Below are positions 46,514 to 55,860 of a stretch of DNA of 64,000 nt, piece by piece; the stretch's first letter is position 1, and every line of letters begins with the position of its first letter. The DNA is from Olleya sp. Bg11-27 (GTDB lineage Bacteria > Bacteroidota > Bacteroidia > Flavobacteriales > Flavobacteriaceae): the NCBI RefSeq assembly GCF_002831645.1, contig NZ_CP025117.1, positions 4,045,001 through 4,109,000 of the forward strand, in the 5' to 3' direction. The notes under the pieces were generated by a model. It did not search any database and was not told where the DNA came from. It saw only the letters and a program-made list of their open reading frames with translations. Both the position numbers and the translations under genes were made by a program.

Positions 46514-47908
46514 ATGAAACACCTCCTTCTCATTATTGCCTCGCTATGTTTTAGCACATTGTTTTACCAACAAAGCATTGGTTTAAACCTAAGTCTGTTT
46601 TCCATAATTAGTATAGGAATATTATGGTGGCACAACAAACCACAGTTTAAGAATCAAACCACTATAATCTATGCATCTATATATGTAATAACCGCCATTC
46701 TAATATTTATACATGGTACTGCTTTAGCTATATTTACTAATATCTTTTCGTTTTTTATCTTAATAGGATGCGTATCATCCAACAAAAATTCGATTTACGT
46801 ACAATGGATTAATGGCTTTTACTCTGTGATTGCAGGTTATTTTCATCGCAAATTTGATAATAAAGACATTCCAGAGCAAACCATTTTAAAAAAAGACATT
46901 GATATTTTACATTGGGCAAAACTGGTCGGTATCCCGTTAGTATTCATCATTATATTTATATTACTTTATAAAAATGGGAACCCAATATTTGAAGATGTAA
47001 TTACCAAAATTAATTTCGACTTTATCAATCTTCAATGGATCCTTATGACTGTATTGGGTTATTTTTTATTCAATAACATTAGTCAACCAGCCACAATAGA
47101 ACCTGCCACCACTTTAGATTTAAATACCGCTAACCTATTAATTGAAAGAAAAAATACGTCCGAAGAAAAAAACAAAAAAGACAATCAACTAGGGACTACT
47201 CTACTTGCGTTTCTTAATGTTCTGATTGTATTTTATAGCATTACAGATCTGATGTATTTGTTGACTAATACAGTTGATAGTGCCAACCATTTATCGATGC
47301 AAGTACACAATGGTATTAATGCTTTAATAGCTTCCATTGTCATAGCCATCCTTACTATTTTATTCTTTTTTAGAAGTGATTTAAATTTCTACAAAAAAAA
47401 TAAAGCTATTAAAAATTTAGCCTATTTGTGGATTGGGTTAAACATTATACTAATTGTATTGATTTCAATTAAAAACTACCAATATGTCTCTGCATTTGGC
47501 TTTACCTATAAACGTCTTGGCGTTTTTGCTTACTTATTATTGGCCTTTTTCGGCTTGATTACCACATTTATAAAAGTATTTAAAATTAAAAATCTATGGT
47601 ATTTATTCAGAGTAAATACTCAAATCGCTTTTGCTATTTGCATTTTATCTGCTACTATAAATTGGGACTATTCAATTACAGAATTCAATATTAATAACGC
47701 CAAGGTTTTAGACATCACCTATCTCATACATCTCAAAGGAAACAACTCCCCGTTATTAAAGACCTATGCGCAACAATACAAATTATCAGAACCTATCAAT
47801 ACTCAAATTAATCAAAAATGGACAACACACAACCAAAACCTATCTCTTATGAATTGGCAAGAATATAGTTTAGAAAATTTTACTAATACAACTAAAGGTT
47901 ATCACTAA
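46514..47908 (+). CDS. DUF4173/DUF4153-type membrane protein
   Basis: 464 residues with about eleven transmembrane helices. The second half carries the family landmarks LNVLIVFYSITDLMYLL, HNGINALIASIVIAILTILFFF, and YKRLGVFAYLLLAFFGLITTFIKV. Function unknown. It heads a run of six closely spaced plus-strand genes reaching 50428 and has an operator-like palindrome at its promoter. Confidence 0.8.
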   Translation: MKHLLLIIASLCFSTLFYQQSIGLNLSLFSIISIGILWWHNKPQFKNQTTIIYASIYVITAILIFIHGTALAIFTNIFSFFILIGCVSSNKNSIYVQWINGFYSVIAGYFHRKFDNKDIPEQTILKKDIDILHWAKLVGIPLVFIIIFILLYKNGNPIFEDVITKINFDFINLQWILMTVLGYFLFNNISQPATIEPATTLDLNTANLLIERKNTSEEKNKKDNQLGTTLLAFLNVLIVFYSITDLMYLLTNTVDSANHLSMQVHNGINALIASIVIAILTILFFFRSDLNFYKKNKAIKNLAYLWIGLNIILIVLISIKNYQYVSAFGFTYKRLGVFAYLLLAFFGLITTFIKVFKIKNLWYLFRVNTQIAFAICILSATINWDYSITEFNINNAKVLDITYLIHLKGNNSPLLKTYAQQYKLSEPINTQINQKWTTHNQNLSLMNWQEYSLENFTNTTKGYH

Positions 47909-48273
47909 TGCCAATCCTAGAAAACACTTTAAAAAGCACGCTATTAGCGGCAAGCATCTTTTGGCTATTTTATATAGACCATGTTTATCCAAGTAGGATT
48001 ATAACCTATGTATTAATTTCATTCTTGCCCATATTTATATGTTGTTTAATGACGATCTCTGCCTCCATTTATCCATTTTTTTTAATTGGAGGAAAAAGTA
48101 AAATAGCTAGACAAAAAACATTTACCATTTACTTTCCATATTATGTAATGATCGCTTTTAGTTTTTCTGGAGTACTACTTATATCAACACGATTTGATCC
48201 TTTTATACTAGCCTTTATCACCTCAGCTTTTATAACAACAAGCCAAACCTGGCTATGGTTTACAAAACAATAA
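47908..48273 (+). CDS. small membrane protein of unknown function
   Basis: 121 residues with four transmembrane helices (LLAASIFWLFYIDHVYPS, YVLISFLPIFICCLMTI, and two more). The start overlaps the previous stop by one base (TAATG), so translation is coupled. No family recognised. Confidence 0.75.
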   Translation: MPILENTLKSTLLAASIFWLFYIDHVYPSRIITYVLISFLPIFICCLMTISASIYPFFLIGGKSKIARQKTFTIYFPYYVMIAFSFSGVLLISTRFDPFILAFITSAFITTSQTWLWFTKQ

Positions 48274-48277
48274 GTCT

Positions 48278-48751
48278 ATGAAAAAACAACGTAAACAATT
48301 AATCGCTTGGCTTTTTAAAGTCACACAACATATTTACACGACCTATTTTAAAACTAACCAACCTTGGGGTATTAAAAAAGAGCAATTACTAGAATACAGC
48401 CCTAATACTTTTGGTCACCATTTAGGATTGTTTTTAGACAGTAATGGATTTGAATTAATTCCTAAAGTAGAACGTCACGACGCCTATCACGTGATGACTG
48501 GTTATAATAGTAATGAAGAAGACGAAATTGCTTTACAATACCTCTGTTTTGGAAATGGAAAACGTAGCTTATACCTATTTGGTGTTATTGCAATTGGCTC
48601 TATAATATTGCCCGAATACTGGAAATACTATCTAAAATCCTATCGTATTGGTAAAAATGCCAATACCTTTTACAACTTAGATTACAAAGGGTTACTTAAT
48701 ACCTCTATTAGTAATTTACGTGGTTCCATTTTTATTAATTTAAACTATTAA
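48278..48751 (+). CDS. Coq4-like family protein
   Basis: 157 residues. The region ERHDAYHVMTGYNSNEEDE holds an HDxxH followed by a downstream Glu, the metal-binding pattern of Coq4-type proteins. A hydrophobic segment follows (YLFGVIAIGSIILPEYW). In other organisms Coq4 is part of ubiquinone assembly, but Flavobacteriia use menaquinone, so a different role is likely here. It lies in the DUF4173 operon. Confidence 0.65.
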   Translation: MKKQRKQLIAWLFKVTQHIYTTYFKTNQPWGIKKEQLLEYSPNTFGHHLGLFLDSNGFELIPKVERHDAYHVMTGYNSNEEDEIALQYLCFGNGKRSLYLFGVIAIGSIILPEYWKYYLKSYRIGKNANTFYNLDYKGLLNTSISNLRGSIFINLNY

Positions 48752-48753
48752 AC

Positions 48754-49386
48754 ATGAAAAAACAGATCATCCGTGGCATCAAATTAACCGTCCTTTTAGT
48801 ACTTGCTGTTTTACTAGCTAATTTTCATATTACTTATAATGCCGAAGGAAAACTGTATAATACTATTGACACTATTCCTAAAAACAGAGTTGGTTTAGTA
48901 CTAGGCGCAGGTAAATATGTTGGTCATAGTAACCATGTCAATTTGTATTACAAATACCGTTTAGAGGCTGCCTTCCTACTCTATCAAAATAAAAAAATAG
49001 AATACCTTTTAATCAGTGGAGATAATAGCACCGTCGATTATGACGAGCCTTCCACTTTTAAACAAGACCTGATGCAGTTAGGTGTCCCTGAGGATAAAAT
49101 AATACTGGACTATGCCGGATTTAGAACATTAGATTCGGTAGTCAGAGCTAAAAAAATATTTGGGTTAAACAGCTTTACAATCATATCACAACAATTCCAT
49201 AACGAACGTGCTATCTATTTAGCCGAAAATAATGACTTAAACGTCATAGCCTTTAATGCAAAAGCTATTAAAGGGCGTTACGGACTTCGTACAAAAGTTA
49301 GAGAATATTTAGCCAGAACCAAAGCTATTATAGACGTCGTAATTAACAAACAACCTAAATTTTTAGGTCCTAAAATTGAAATATAA
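48754..49386 (+). CDS. SanA/YdcF-like DUF218 protein
   Basis: 210 residues. One N-terminal transmembrane anchor (LTVLLVLAVLLANFHI) is followed by the DUF218 fold: NRVGLVLGAGKYV, EYLLISGDNSTVDYDEPS, LDYAGFRTLDSVVRAKKIF and ISQQFHNERAIYLA. E. coli SanA affects envelope barrier function at high temperature. It follows the Coq4-like gene by 2 bp. Confidence 0.87.
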   Translation: MKKQIIRGIKLTVLLVLAVLLANFHITYNAEGKLYNTIDTIPKNRVGLVLGAGKYVGHSNHVNLYYKYRLEAAFLLYQNKKIEYLLISGDNSTVDYDEPSTFKQDLMQLGVPEDKIILDYAGFRTLDSVVRAKKIFGLNSFTIISQQFHNERAIYLAENNDLNVIAFNAKAIKGRYGLRTKVREYLARTKAIIDVVINKQPKFLGPKIEI

Positions 49387-49770
49387 ATGACACTAAAATT
49401 TAATCCCTTATTTACACTCCTAACGTTTACATTATTAATAATAGAAATAGCTATTGCTTACTTTTTAAAAGACGGTTTTATACGTTTTACTGTAGGCGAT
49501 TTTCTAGCCTCTATTTTAGTGTATTGCGCAATAAAAAGCATTTTTAAAATGAAAGCTATACAGATTGCGATAACGGCTCTAATTATTTCCTTTACTATCG
49601 AATTTGCTCAATTAATTAACCTACTTGATTTTTTAAATTTAAGAACAAATAAATTAGCATCTATAATCCTTGGAAGTCATTTTAGCATTGAAGATTTAAT
49701 CGCTTACGCTTTAGGCATCATAACCATCTATTTTATAGATATAACCTATATTTCAAATGAAAACCATTAA
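49387..49770 (+). CDS. DUF2809 membrane protein
   Basis: 127 residues with four helices. GFIRFTVGDFLASILVYCAIK, FTIEFAQLINLL and GSHFSIEDLIAYALGI match the DUF2809 plan. It starts directly after the previous stop. Function unknown. Confidence 0.85.
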   Translation: MTLKFNPLFTLLTFTLLIIEIAIAYFLKDGFIRFTVGDFLASILVYCAIKSIFKMKAIQIAITALIISFTIEFAQLINLLDFLNLRTNKLASIILGSHFSIEDLIAYALGIITIYFIDITYISNENH

Positions 49771-50428
49771 ACAGTTCATCTCCGCGGAAACAAAAACCCT
49801 TTCAGTACTAATACTATTATCTTCTTTTAGCATATTATTGCTCCTATTCAGAATAAAACTAACACAATCCCATTACTTTTTATTTTTAGTATGGAATCTT
49901 TTTCTGGCAGGAATCCCTTATGTTATCAGTAGTTATTTAAACACTTTAAAGCGTATCAACACCAGTTCACTTATGGTTATTAGTACTATTTGGTTACTGT
50001 TTTTGCCAAATGCACCTTATATAATTACGGATTTATTTCATTTACGTTATAGCAGTACTCATCTGATATGGTTAGATACTTTAATCATTGTTGTATTTGC
50101 AATTACGGGGTTATTTTTATTTTTCAAATCGGTATTGACAATGGAACGTATTGTTAAGACTTACGTCGAAAAAAAAGCGGTTACTTTTATGTTTCCCTTT
50201 TTATTTATACTCGTAGGTTTCGGCGTTTACTTAGGTCGTTTTTTACGGTTTAACTCTTGGGAAGTTATTAATAAACCTTGGGTCATAATCACTACCATTT
50301 TTAAAATATTAACACAACCTAGAACACACAGTGCCGCATGGTTATTTACAATTTGTTTTGGATTGTTTTTAGGTGTGTTTTATTATGTATTTAAAGTGCT
50401 GAGTTTTGAAAACAAAAAAGCTTCCTAA
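49757..50428 (+). CDS. DUF1361 membrane protein
   Basis: 223 residues with seven helices. FLVWNLFLAGIPYVISSYL, TIWLLFLPNAPYIITDLFHL and GVYLGRFLRFNSWEV are the DUF1361 hallmarks. It overlaps the DUF2809 gene by 14 bp and is the last gene of the operon; its stop codon lies inside the terminator stem. Confidence 0.88.
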   Translation: MKTIKQFISAETKTLSVLILLSSFSILLLLFRIKLTQSHYFLFLVWNLFLAGIPYVISSYLNTLKRINTSSLMVISTIWLLFLPNAPYIITDLFHLRYSSTHLIWLDTLIIVVFAITGLFLFFKSVLTMERIVKTYVEKKAVTFMFPFLFILVGFGVYLGRFLRFNSWEVINKPWVIITTIFKILTQPRTHSAAWLFTICFGLFLGVFYYVFKVLSFENKKAS

Positions 50429-50444
50429 ATTAGGAAGCTTTTTA
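50414..50444 (+). terminator. terminator overlapping the DUF1361 stop codon
   Basis: AAAAAGCTTCCTAA-AT-TTAGGAAGCTTTTT, T-rich on both sides, and therefore likely also used by the convergent gene ending at 50462. Confidence 0.8.
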
Positions 50445-50461
50445 AATTATTGCTTAAATTT

Positions 50462-52540
50462 TTAAAAATCTAATGGATCATTGGGATCAGTTCCAGCTGT
50501 TGCTTCTTCACAATCATTAACGCCATCATCATCACTATCGGCATCATTTGGGTCCGTAATATTCCCATTAGGACTACACGTTCCAAAACCATTATCTAAA
50601 CCAGAAATCTCATCGCAATCCGCAATACCATCTTGATCACTATCTACAAACTCTAATCCCAATAAATCCAACTGTCCTATTGCCGACTGATTAGTCGTCG
50701 TATTTGTTGTTACCACAAACAGCTCATCTAACAGGCTAGAATTAGTATAAATACTAGTGTTGATTATTACATTGATAGACGCTTCTGCATCTGCTTGTGT
50801 TTCAAAATAGCTAAAATCTGTATTTGGATATATCACACCATATGTTTCTGTCAAATCATATTGTGCATTACTAGCATCGCAATTAGTCGCATAAATTTCC
50901 GAATTAAAAACAATAACATCCTGAGCGTCTAAATAATCTGGTATTTGATCTCCGTCACTATCCTCATTCATTGGGTTTCCATCATTATCATAATCTTCAT
51001 CCATGGTCTCTATACCATCTCCATCATCATCTGTATCTAAATAATCAGGTATCCCATCTTGATCTGTATCATCATCCTCAAGGTCGTTATTTCCGTTAAG
51101 ATCTTCATTTAAATCTAAAACCCCATCAGCATCACTATCTGATAAATCTGTACAAGACAACTGTGTTCCTAAATCTGTTGTTACGGTAGTAAAATTACCT
51201 GTTACTGCATCCGTACTTTGACCATTTGTTACATCAAAAAATTGAGCAGAAAAACTAGTGTCCGTAGCGCAGTAATCGATTATCAAATCCAACTGTCCGT
51301 TTGTTATTGGAATTATAGAGGATACATTGTTATAAAACAATTGTACATAACCATTTGTTGCTGCATCACCATTACAATCATTAAATATACCAAGCAAATT
51401 AGTTGTCAATGCAGTGGCCTCTGGTATTATAATAGTCATATTTGTATCTTCCGAATATGATCCAATAGTTTCAATGTAGTTAGTTCCAACACAGCCATAA
51501 TTTGTAATTGTTAGCGTTAAAGCTTCCTCTGCAGGAATTAAACCACAAACTAATCCATTTTGATCTGTATAACCTCCAGAATACGAATTCCAACCTGTAA
51601 CTGTTCTTTGTAATTGCACATAATTATTAGGTAAAGGATTACCATTACTATCCTGTAAAGTCACACAGAACTCTAATGCTGCAAATGGCGCATCACAATT
51701 CCAAAAACTAAAATGCGAAACCTCTCCCACATATTTATTACCCTCTAAAGTAGCAAAGCCTTCTTCTTTCCAATACCCATAAACCTCATCAAAATACCAT
51801 AAGGGTAGTGTTGCTGGTAAACTAGTCGCATTGGTCGGTACCGGAATACTAATGGTAGCAAAGGTCTCATCTGCCATAGTTAAATCCTCACCATTTTCGC
51901 CAACTAACTCTACCGCAATCATACCATAAGTTTCCAAAACACGTAAGTCTCCACTTTCATTTTCAGCAATCAATGCACCTGGCATTTGTAAGCTCATAGT
52001 ATCGTTATCAGGGTTTAAATGTTTTATTACAACAGACACATCGCCTTGGTACTCATAACCAAATTCGGTTTGATATTCTCCAGGTAACTCCACCGACACC
52101 CCACTAGGTAAATCAAAATTTAAAATTTGTCCTGAAGCAACCGTTGCAATAGGGTCTATATCTAATAGCATAATAGCCACTTGATTTACACCATCTGTGG
52201 GCACCAATGTTCTAGACCCGTCTATAAAACCATTTTTACTTGCTTTTACATACGCGAATTTTTCATAAACAATGGCTTCTTCTACAGAAAACACACCATT
52301 AGCATCTGTAATTGCCATAGAGGATCCAATAGTTATAGTTACTCCAGAAATTGGAGTATTGTCTTCGTTAACTACCGTACCTATAAAACGCGCCGTTATG
52401 CTGCTTCCAAAATTATCCATAAACGGATTGCTTGTTAAACCATCCACCTGTTGTTGATTTAATGGAATATTATTGTCTTTCTCACAAGAAAAAGAAAATA
52501 GCATTGCTAATAATGGGAGTATAAACTTTAGTTTTTTCAT
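50462..52540 (-). CDS. lipoprotein with carboxypeptidase-like domain and thrombospondin-3 repeats
   Basis: 692 residues. The lipobox is FSFSC (Cys near 19). Residues of about 50-125 are a carboxypeptidase-regulatory-like sandwich (ARFIGTVVNEDNTPISGVTI). A middle region of cysteine-containing beta domains follows (residues of about 270-460). From about 465 the chain has calcium-binding thrombospondin type 3 repeats (DSDADGVLDLNED, DDTDQDGIPDYLDTDDDGDG, DSDGDQIPDYLD). A separate repeat pair comes at the very end (GTDPNDPLDF). It should sit on the cell surface and bind calcium. No T9SS domain is seen. Role unknown, probably adhesion or structural. Confidence 0.83.
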   Translation of the reverse strand: MKKLKFILPLLAMLFSFSCEKDNNIPLNQQQVDGLTSNPFMDNFGSSITARFIGTVVNEDNTPISGVTITIGSSMAITDANGVFSVEEAIVYEKFAYVKASKNGFIDGSRTLVPTDGVNQVAIMLLDIDPIATVASGQILNFDLPSGVSVELPGEYQTEFGYEYQGDVSVVIKHLNPDNDTMSLQMPGALIAENESGDLRVLETYGMIAVELVGENGEDLTMADETFATISIPVPTNATSLPATLPLWYFDEVYGYWKEEGFATLEGNKYVGEVSHFSFWNCDAPFAALEFCVTLQDSNGNPLPNNYVQLQRTVTGWNSYSGGYTDQNGLVCGLIPAEEALTLTITNYGCVGTNYIETIGSYSEDTNMTIIIPEATALTTNLLGIFNDCNGDAATNGYVQLFYNNVSSIIPITNGQLDLIIDYCATDTSFSAQFFDVTNGQSTDAVTGNFTTVTTDLGTQLSCTDLSDSDADGVLDLNEDLNGNNDLEDDDTDQDGIPDYLDTDDDGDGIETMDEDYDNDGNPMNEDSDGDQIPDYLDAQDVIVFNSEIYATNCDASNAQYDLTETYGVIYPNTDFSYFETQADAEASINVIINTSIYTNSSLLDELFVVTTNTTTNQSAIGQLDLLGLEFVDSDQDGIADCDEISGLDNGFGTCSPNGNITDPNDADSDDDGVNDCEEATAGTDPNDPLDF

Positions 52541-52605
52541 TTATCTAATATTGTAATTGTTGCATAAATAGAACCAGTCGAAAGGCAAAAATCCTAACTA
52601 GGATA

Positions 52606-53811
52606 TTACTCTTTTCCATCTACATAGTCTTGTAAATAGCTAAATCGTTTGGTTAATTTACCATTTTCGGTAATCTTAGCGCGTTTTAAAACGCCATCCG
52701 CATCGCCATTAAAAAACGCTGGAATGACATGTTTTAAAAACATATCTCCAAAACCTTCACTGGCATCCTTTGGCAACTCGCATGGTAAATTATCTACAGC
52801 CATAACCGTAATGGCCTCTTTATCATCAAATGCGACTTCCTTTTCTGTTTTAGGATTATATCCATAAAAAGGATCTGCAATAGTCGATGGTCTAATAGTT
52901 GTTGCTACTGGGCCATCAATATCACATGATATATCCGCCACCAAGTGTATTCTAAATTCAGGGTGTTTAGCATCATCTCTTGTAAAGAGATAAGGTGCTC
53001 CATCTCCAAAAAAGTGACCAGCTATAAAAAAGTCTGTTTGTTTAGCATACGGCATAAAGTTACTTTCATACCCTGTTGCATCTTTATAAAAGGCCCATTT
53101 ATCGCCAACCTTACCATCTTTACGTTTAGAATACTCCATAACGTCAACCATACAGTACACAGGCTCCGTAAACTCTGACGTTAAATATAACGCATCACTT
53201 ACTTCTTTTATTTTCAGGTGGTCCAAAATTTCTTTAGCGCCTTTTGCCACTTTCCCTGTTCCTGATAATAAGATCTTAATATTAGGTACTGTGATTTTAT
53301 CCAACTCACTTTTTACAGCCTCTAAATCTTTTAACTGCTCTACTTTAGGTAATACAAATAGCTTATCCCGTAATCCTAAAGCTCTAAATCCATTGTAAGC
53401 ACCAACTAATCCTGCATAACGACCAAAACCAATTAACCTTGCCCCACTTTGTTTTACAATAGTTTCATGATCATACATTTCTATATTCTTATCCAAAATA
53501 GCCTTTAAAAGGGTTCTATTATAAGGTTGTTTTTTTATAGTATGACTAAAGAAAAAATATTTTTTATTAGGTATCAAAGCATCAATAGGCACTTCTTTAA
53601 CACCAAACATAACATCCGCATCTGAAACATTGTCAGACACTTGAAATCCTAACTCTTGATAATCGATATCATTAAACACTCGGATATCTGAAGACTCAAC
53701 AACCAACTCCGCTTCCGGGAAATTAGTTTTTAATTGCTTCAAGTCTTTTGGAGAAAAAACCACACGTCTATCTGGTGGATTTTTACGTTCTTTTATTATT
53801 GCGAATTTCAT
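52606..53811 (-). CDS. saccharopine dehydrogenase-like NAD(P)-dependent protein
   Basis: 401 residues starting MKFAIIKERKNPPDRRVVFSP, the alanine-dehydrogenase/PNT-like N-terminus. The active-site region is HTIKKQPYNRTLLKAIL, and KILLSGTGKVAKGAKEIL the Rossmann loop. DISCDIDGPVATTIRPSTIADPFYGYNP is typical of saccharopine dehydrogenases that form lysine. It may act in lysine metabolism or as a related amino-acid dehydrogenase. ATG at 53811 is used; the longer ORF to 53868 adds residues that do not fit the family. The gene lies alone. Confidence 0.85.
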   Translation of the reverse strand: MKFAIIKERKNPPDRRVVFSPKDLKQLKTNFPEAELVVESSDIRVFNDIDYQELGFQVSDNVSDADVMFGVKEVPIDALIPNKKYFFFSHTIKKQPYNRTLLKAILDKNIEMYDHETIVKQSGARLIGFGRYAGLVGAYNGFRALGLRDKLFVLPKVEQLKDLEAVKSELDKITVPNIKILLSGTGKVAKGAKEILDHLKIKEVSDALYLTSEFTEPVYCMVDVMEYSKRKDGKVGDKWAFYKDATGYESNFMPYAKQTDFFIAGHFFGDGAPYLFTRDDAKHPEFRIHLVADISCDIDGPVATTIRPSTIADPFYGYNPKTEKEVAFDDKEAITVMAVDNLPCELPKDASEGFGDMFLKHVIPAFFNGDADGVLKRAKITENGKLTKRFSYLQDYVDGKE

Positions 53812-53937
53812 ATTATGCGTTTGGAATAATTTTTGTACTAATTTAGTGGTTATTGCAAGGTTTAGCAAACTTTTTAGTAGTTTTGCATCCTTGCTCTTTT
53901 AAACTGCTTATGCTTTGCTTTGTAGTTTGAGTGAGTT

Positions 53938-54033
53938 GCGTTAGGGATTGCAGCGACATCCTTTTGCTTTTTTGCAAAAGATATAGTGGAAAGCCCGACC
54001 ATTTTTGCCCTTAAAAGCAAAAATTGGTAACGC
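53938..54033 (+). repeat. dispersed structured element, copy C
   Basis: Outer stem GCGTTA (53938-53943) with TAACGC (54028-54033). The inner hairpin is ATCCTTTTGC-TTTTTT-GCAAAAGAT. A third stem ATTTTTGC / GCAAAAAT follows GCCCGACC. It ends 25 bp before ssrA on the same strand. Confidence 0.55.
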
Positions 54034-54058
54034 CAAAATAATATAATTTATTACATCT

Positions 54059-54451
54059 GGGGTCGACTGGTTTTGACAGCAAGATTAATTAGATTGTAAG
54101 CACGTCGTGTAATGGTATTGAAACACGTTAAAGACTAGACCAACTTTTTAATCGGCGAGAATAACTACGCTTTAGCTGCCTAATCCGAATTATAGTAGGA
54201 TTAAGCCTCGGTACACTAGGTGTACGAGCTTTATGTCTCCGGAAAGCCTTGATTGACGGCGTTCCATTTGAGGCATCGAAAATGTCAATATAGACTTAGT
54301 AGCGCTTTGATGCTTTGTTGAAACTAAAAAAGATAAGTTGTAAGTGGGTTGTCTTTAACCAGCTTACAATCGAAAACCTAAGAAAAGAATAAACGTGTAG
54401 AAAGCCTTTTGGTTACTTGTTTGGACGAGAGTTCGATTCTCTCCGACTCCA
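54059..54451 (+). ncRNA. ssrA: transfer-messenger RNA (tmRNA)
   Basis: The 5' GGGGTCG (54059-54065) pairs with CGACTCC near the 3' end. The T arm GAGAGTTCGATTCTCTC lies at about 54427-54443, and the tRNA-like part closes there. The tag ORF 54154-54183 reads GENNYALAA then TAA, a usual flavobacterial tag. The 3' CCA is not encoded, since the sequence continues ACTTT, so it must be added enzymatically. tmRNA rescues stalled ribosomes and marks the peptide for proteolysis. Confidence 0.96.
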
Positions 54452-54455
54452 CTTT

Positions 54456-54495
54456 AAACGCTCTAAAACATTGATTTTAGAGCGTTTCATTTTTA
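54456..54495 (+). terminator. ssrA terminator
   Basis: AAACGCTCTAAAA / TTTTAGAGCGTTT, a 13-bp perfect stem with a 6-nt loop, followed by CATTTTT. Confidence 0.85.
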
Positions 54496-54704
54496 GACAA
54501 CAATTATGCGACATCTTTTTAACTTTTAAGAAATGAAACAAGCAAAGATTTAAAATGAATAAAACATATTCTCAATCGTGTTTTTTTTTGTAGTTAAATC
54601 AGATAATATATTAAAATAAGTACAGATTAAAAGTAAGTTTCACCCTTATTTATTGTAATCCAATTCCATACTAACTCAACTATTCTTTTGATTAAATTGC
54701 TTAA

Positions 54705-55427
54705 ATGATAAGTTGTTTAATAATAGATGATGATAAAAAAACTGTTAATTTTATAAAAACAGTAGGTAATGACTTTTCTGAAATCTCATTTGAAGAAATC
54801 AATGAAAATCAAGAATTTGCGGCAAACACCATTTTAAAAAGTAAACCCGAAATTGTCATTATTAATATTGAATCTACTAAAATTAATTTTTTAGAATTCC
54901 TATTTGAAATAACTCAATATAGTAAAAACGAACCTGCTTTTATAGCTCTTTCATCTTCAAAGATTAAAGCTTTTGATTCCTATAAATATAACTTTTCAGA
55001 TTTTTTATTAAAACCATTAAATGAGCTCTCAATAAGAAAAAGTATTCTAAAATACAAAAGAAGACACCCCGTTAAACAAATTGAAACCATTTGCCTTAAA
55101 TCCTATAAGGATTACCAATACTTAAATATAAATAACATTCTTTATTTAAAAGCAGATAACAATACTACAGATTTTCATATGTCTGATGGCAAAGTTATAA
55201 GCGCCTATAAGACATTAAAAGTCTTTGAAAATTTATTACCCCATGCCTTTTTAAGAATTCATAAAAGCTATATCATTAATAGAAATTCTATTTCTAGAAT
55301 TCACTACGGAAAATCGATGTGTATTATTAATAATGAACATAAGATTCCATTCACAAAAACATTTATAGGAAATATAGATTTAATAAACACATCGCTTTCA
55401 AAAAACACATTAGTTACATTAAACTAA
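54705..55427 (+). CDS. LytTR-type response regulator with degenerate receiver
   Basis: 240 residues. The N-terminal receiver-like domain (1-115) keeps the acidic pocket in IIDDD (8-10) and a Lys in FLLKPL (103). The expected phosphorylation Asp is Asn54 (IVIINIES instead of a D-ending strand). So it is unlikely to be phosphorylated in the normal way. Residues of about 128-235 form a LytTR DNA-binding domain (YQYLNINNILYLKADNN, FLRIHKSYIINRNSI). LytTR regulators bind direct repeats upstream of target genes. It is the first gene of the region that leads to the RiPP locus, with no kinase gene directly beside it. Confidence 0.85.
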   Translation: MISCLIIDDDKKTVNFIKTVGNDFSEISFEEINENQEFAANTILKSKPEIVIINIESTKINFLEFLFEITQYSKNEPAFIALSSSKIKAFDSYKYNFSDFLLKPLNELSIRKSILKYKRRHPVKQIETICLKSYKDYQYLNINNILYLKADNNTTDFHMSDGKVISAYKTLKVFENLLPHAFLRIHKSYIINRNSISRIHYGKSMCIINNEHKIPFTKTFIGNIDLINTSLSKNTLVTLN

Positions 55428-55642
55428 ATTCCCTATATAAAAGTATTATTTAGCTCACAGACATATAGTCTTCACTAAACCACTTGATTTTTGATAGTTA
55501 ACACGAAAACTCCTGTCTAACTTAACTCACGAACACTCCTGTATTTCAAATAAATAGCACGCTAAATTGTTGACAATTTAAAAAATAATGGAGCTGTATT
55601 TATAACCTAAAAAACTATTGTTAAATCTCAAAATTTTGTAAC

Positions 55643-55798
55643 ATGAAATTCTTAAAATTCTTAATTACTTTATTCCTACTTGCAAGTATTATATCTTCTT
55701 GCACACCACAAACACTAGAGGAAGACCAAGACAATATTGTTCAAAACACACAAGCAACTGGAGACGATGATATCGTTGATGACGGAAGTAAAGAATAG
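55643..55798 (+). CDS. 51-residue lipoprotein
   Basis: A short gene too small for most gene finders. MKFLKFLITLFLLASIISSC is a clear lipoprotein signal with the cysteine at residue 20. The 31-residue remainder is acidic: TPQTLEEDQDNIVQNTQAT, then GDDDIVDDGSKE. The A-rich context in front of the ATG suits Bacteroidota. It sits between the LytTR gene and the sensor kinase gene. It may be a membrane-anchored signalling or accessory protein of the kinase system; that is inference. Confidence 0.65.
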   Translation: MKFLKFLITLFLLASIISSCTPQTLEEDQDNIVQNTQATGDDDIVDDGSKE

Positions 55799-55833
55799 AC
55801 TATACTTTAATAAAATTATTAAAACCTTTTTTT

Positions 55834-55841
55834 TAGATTTG
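55834..55841 (+). promoter_or_regulatory. -7 box of the sensor kinase gene
   Basis: TAGATTTG matches TAnnTTTG exactly, 19 bp before the TTG start codon at 55861. Confidence 0.5.
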
Positions 55842-55860
55842 TTTTAAACAGACAAATCAA

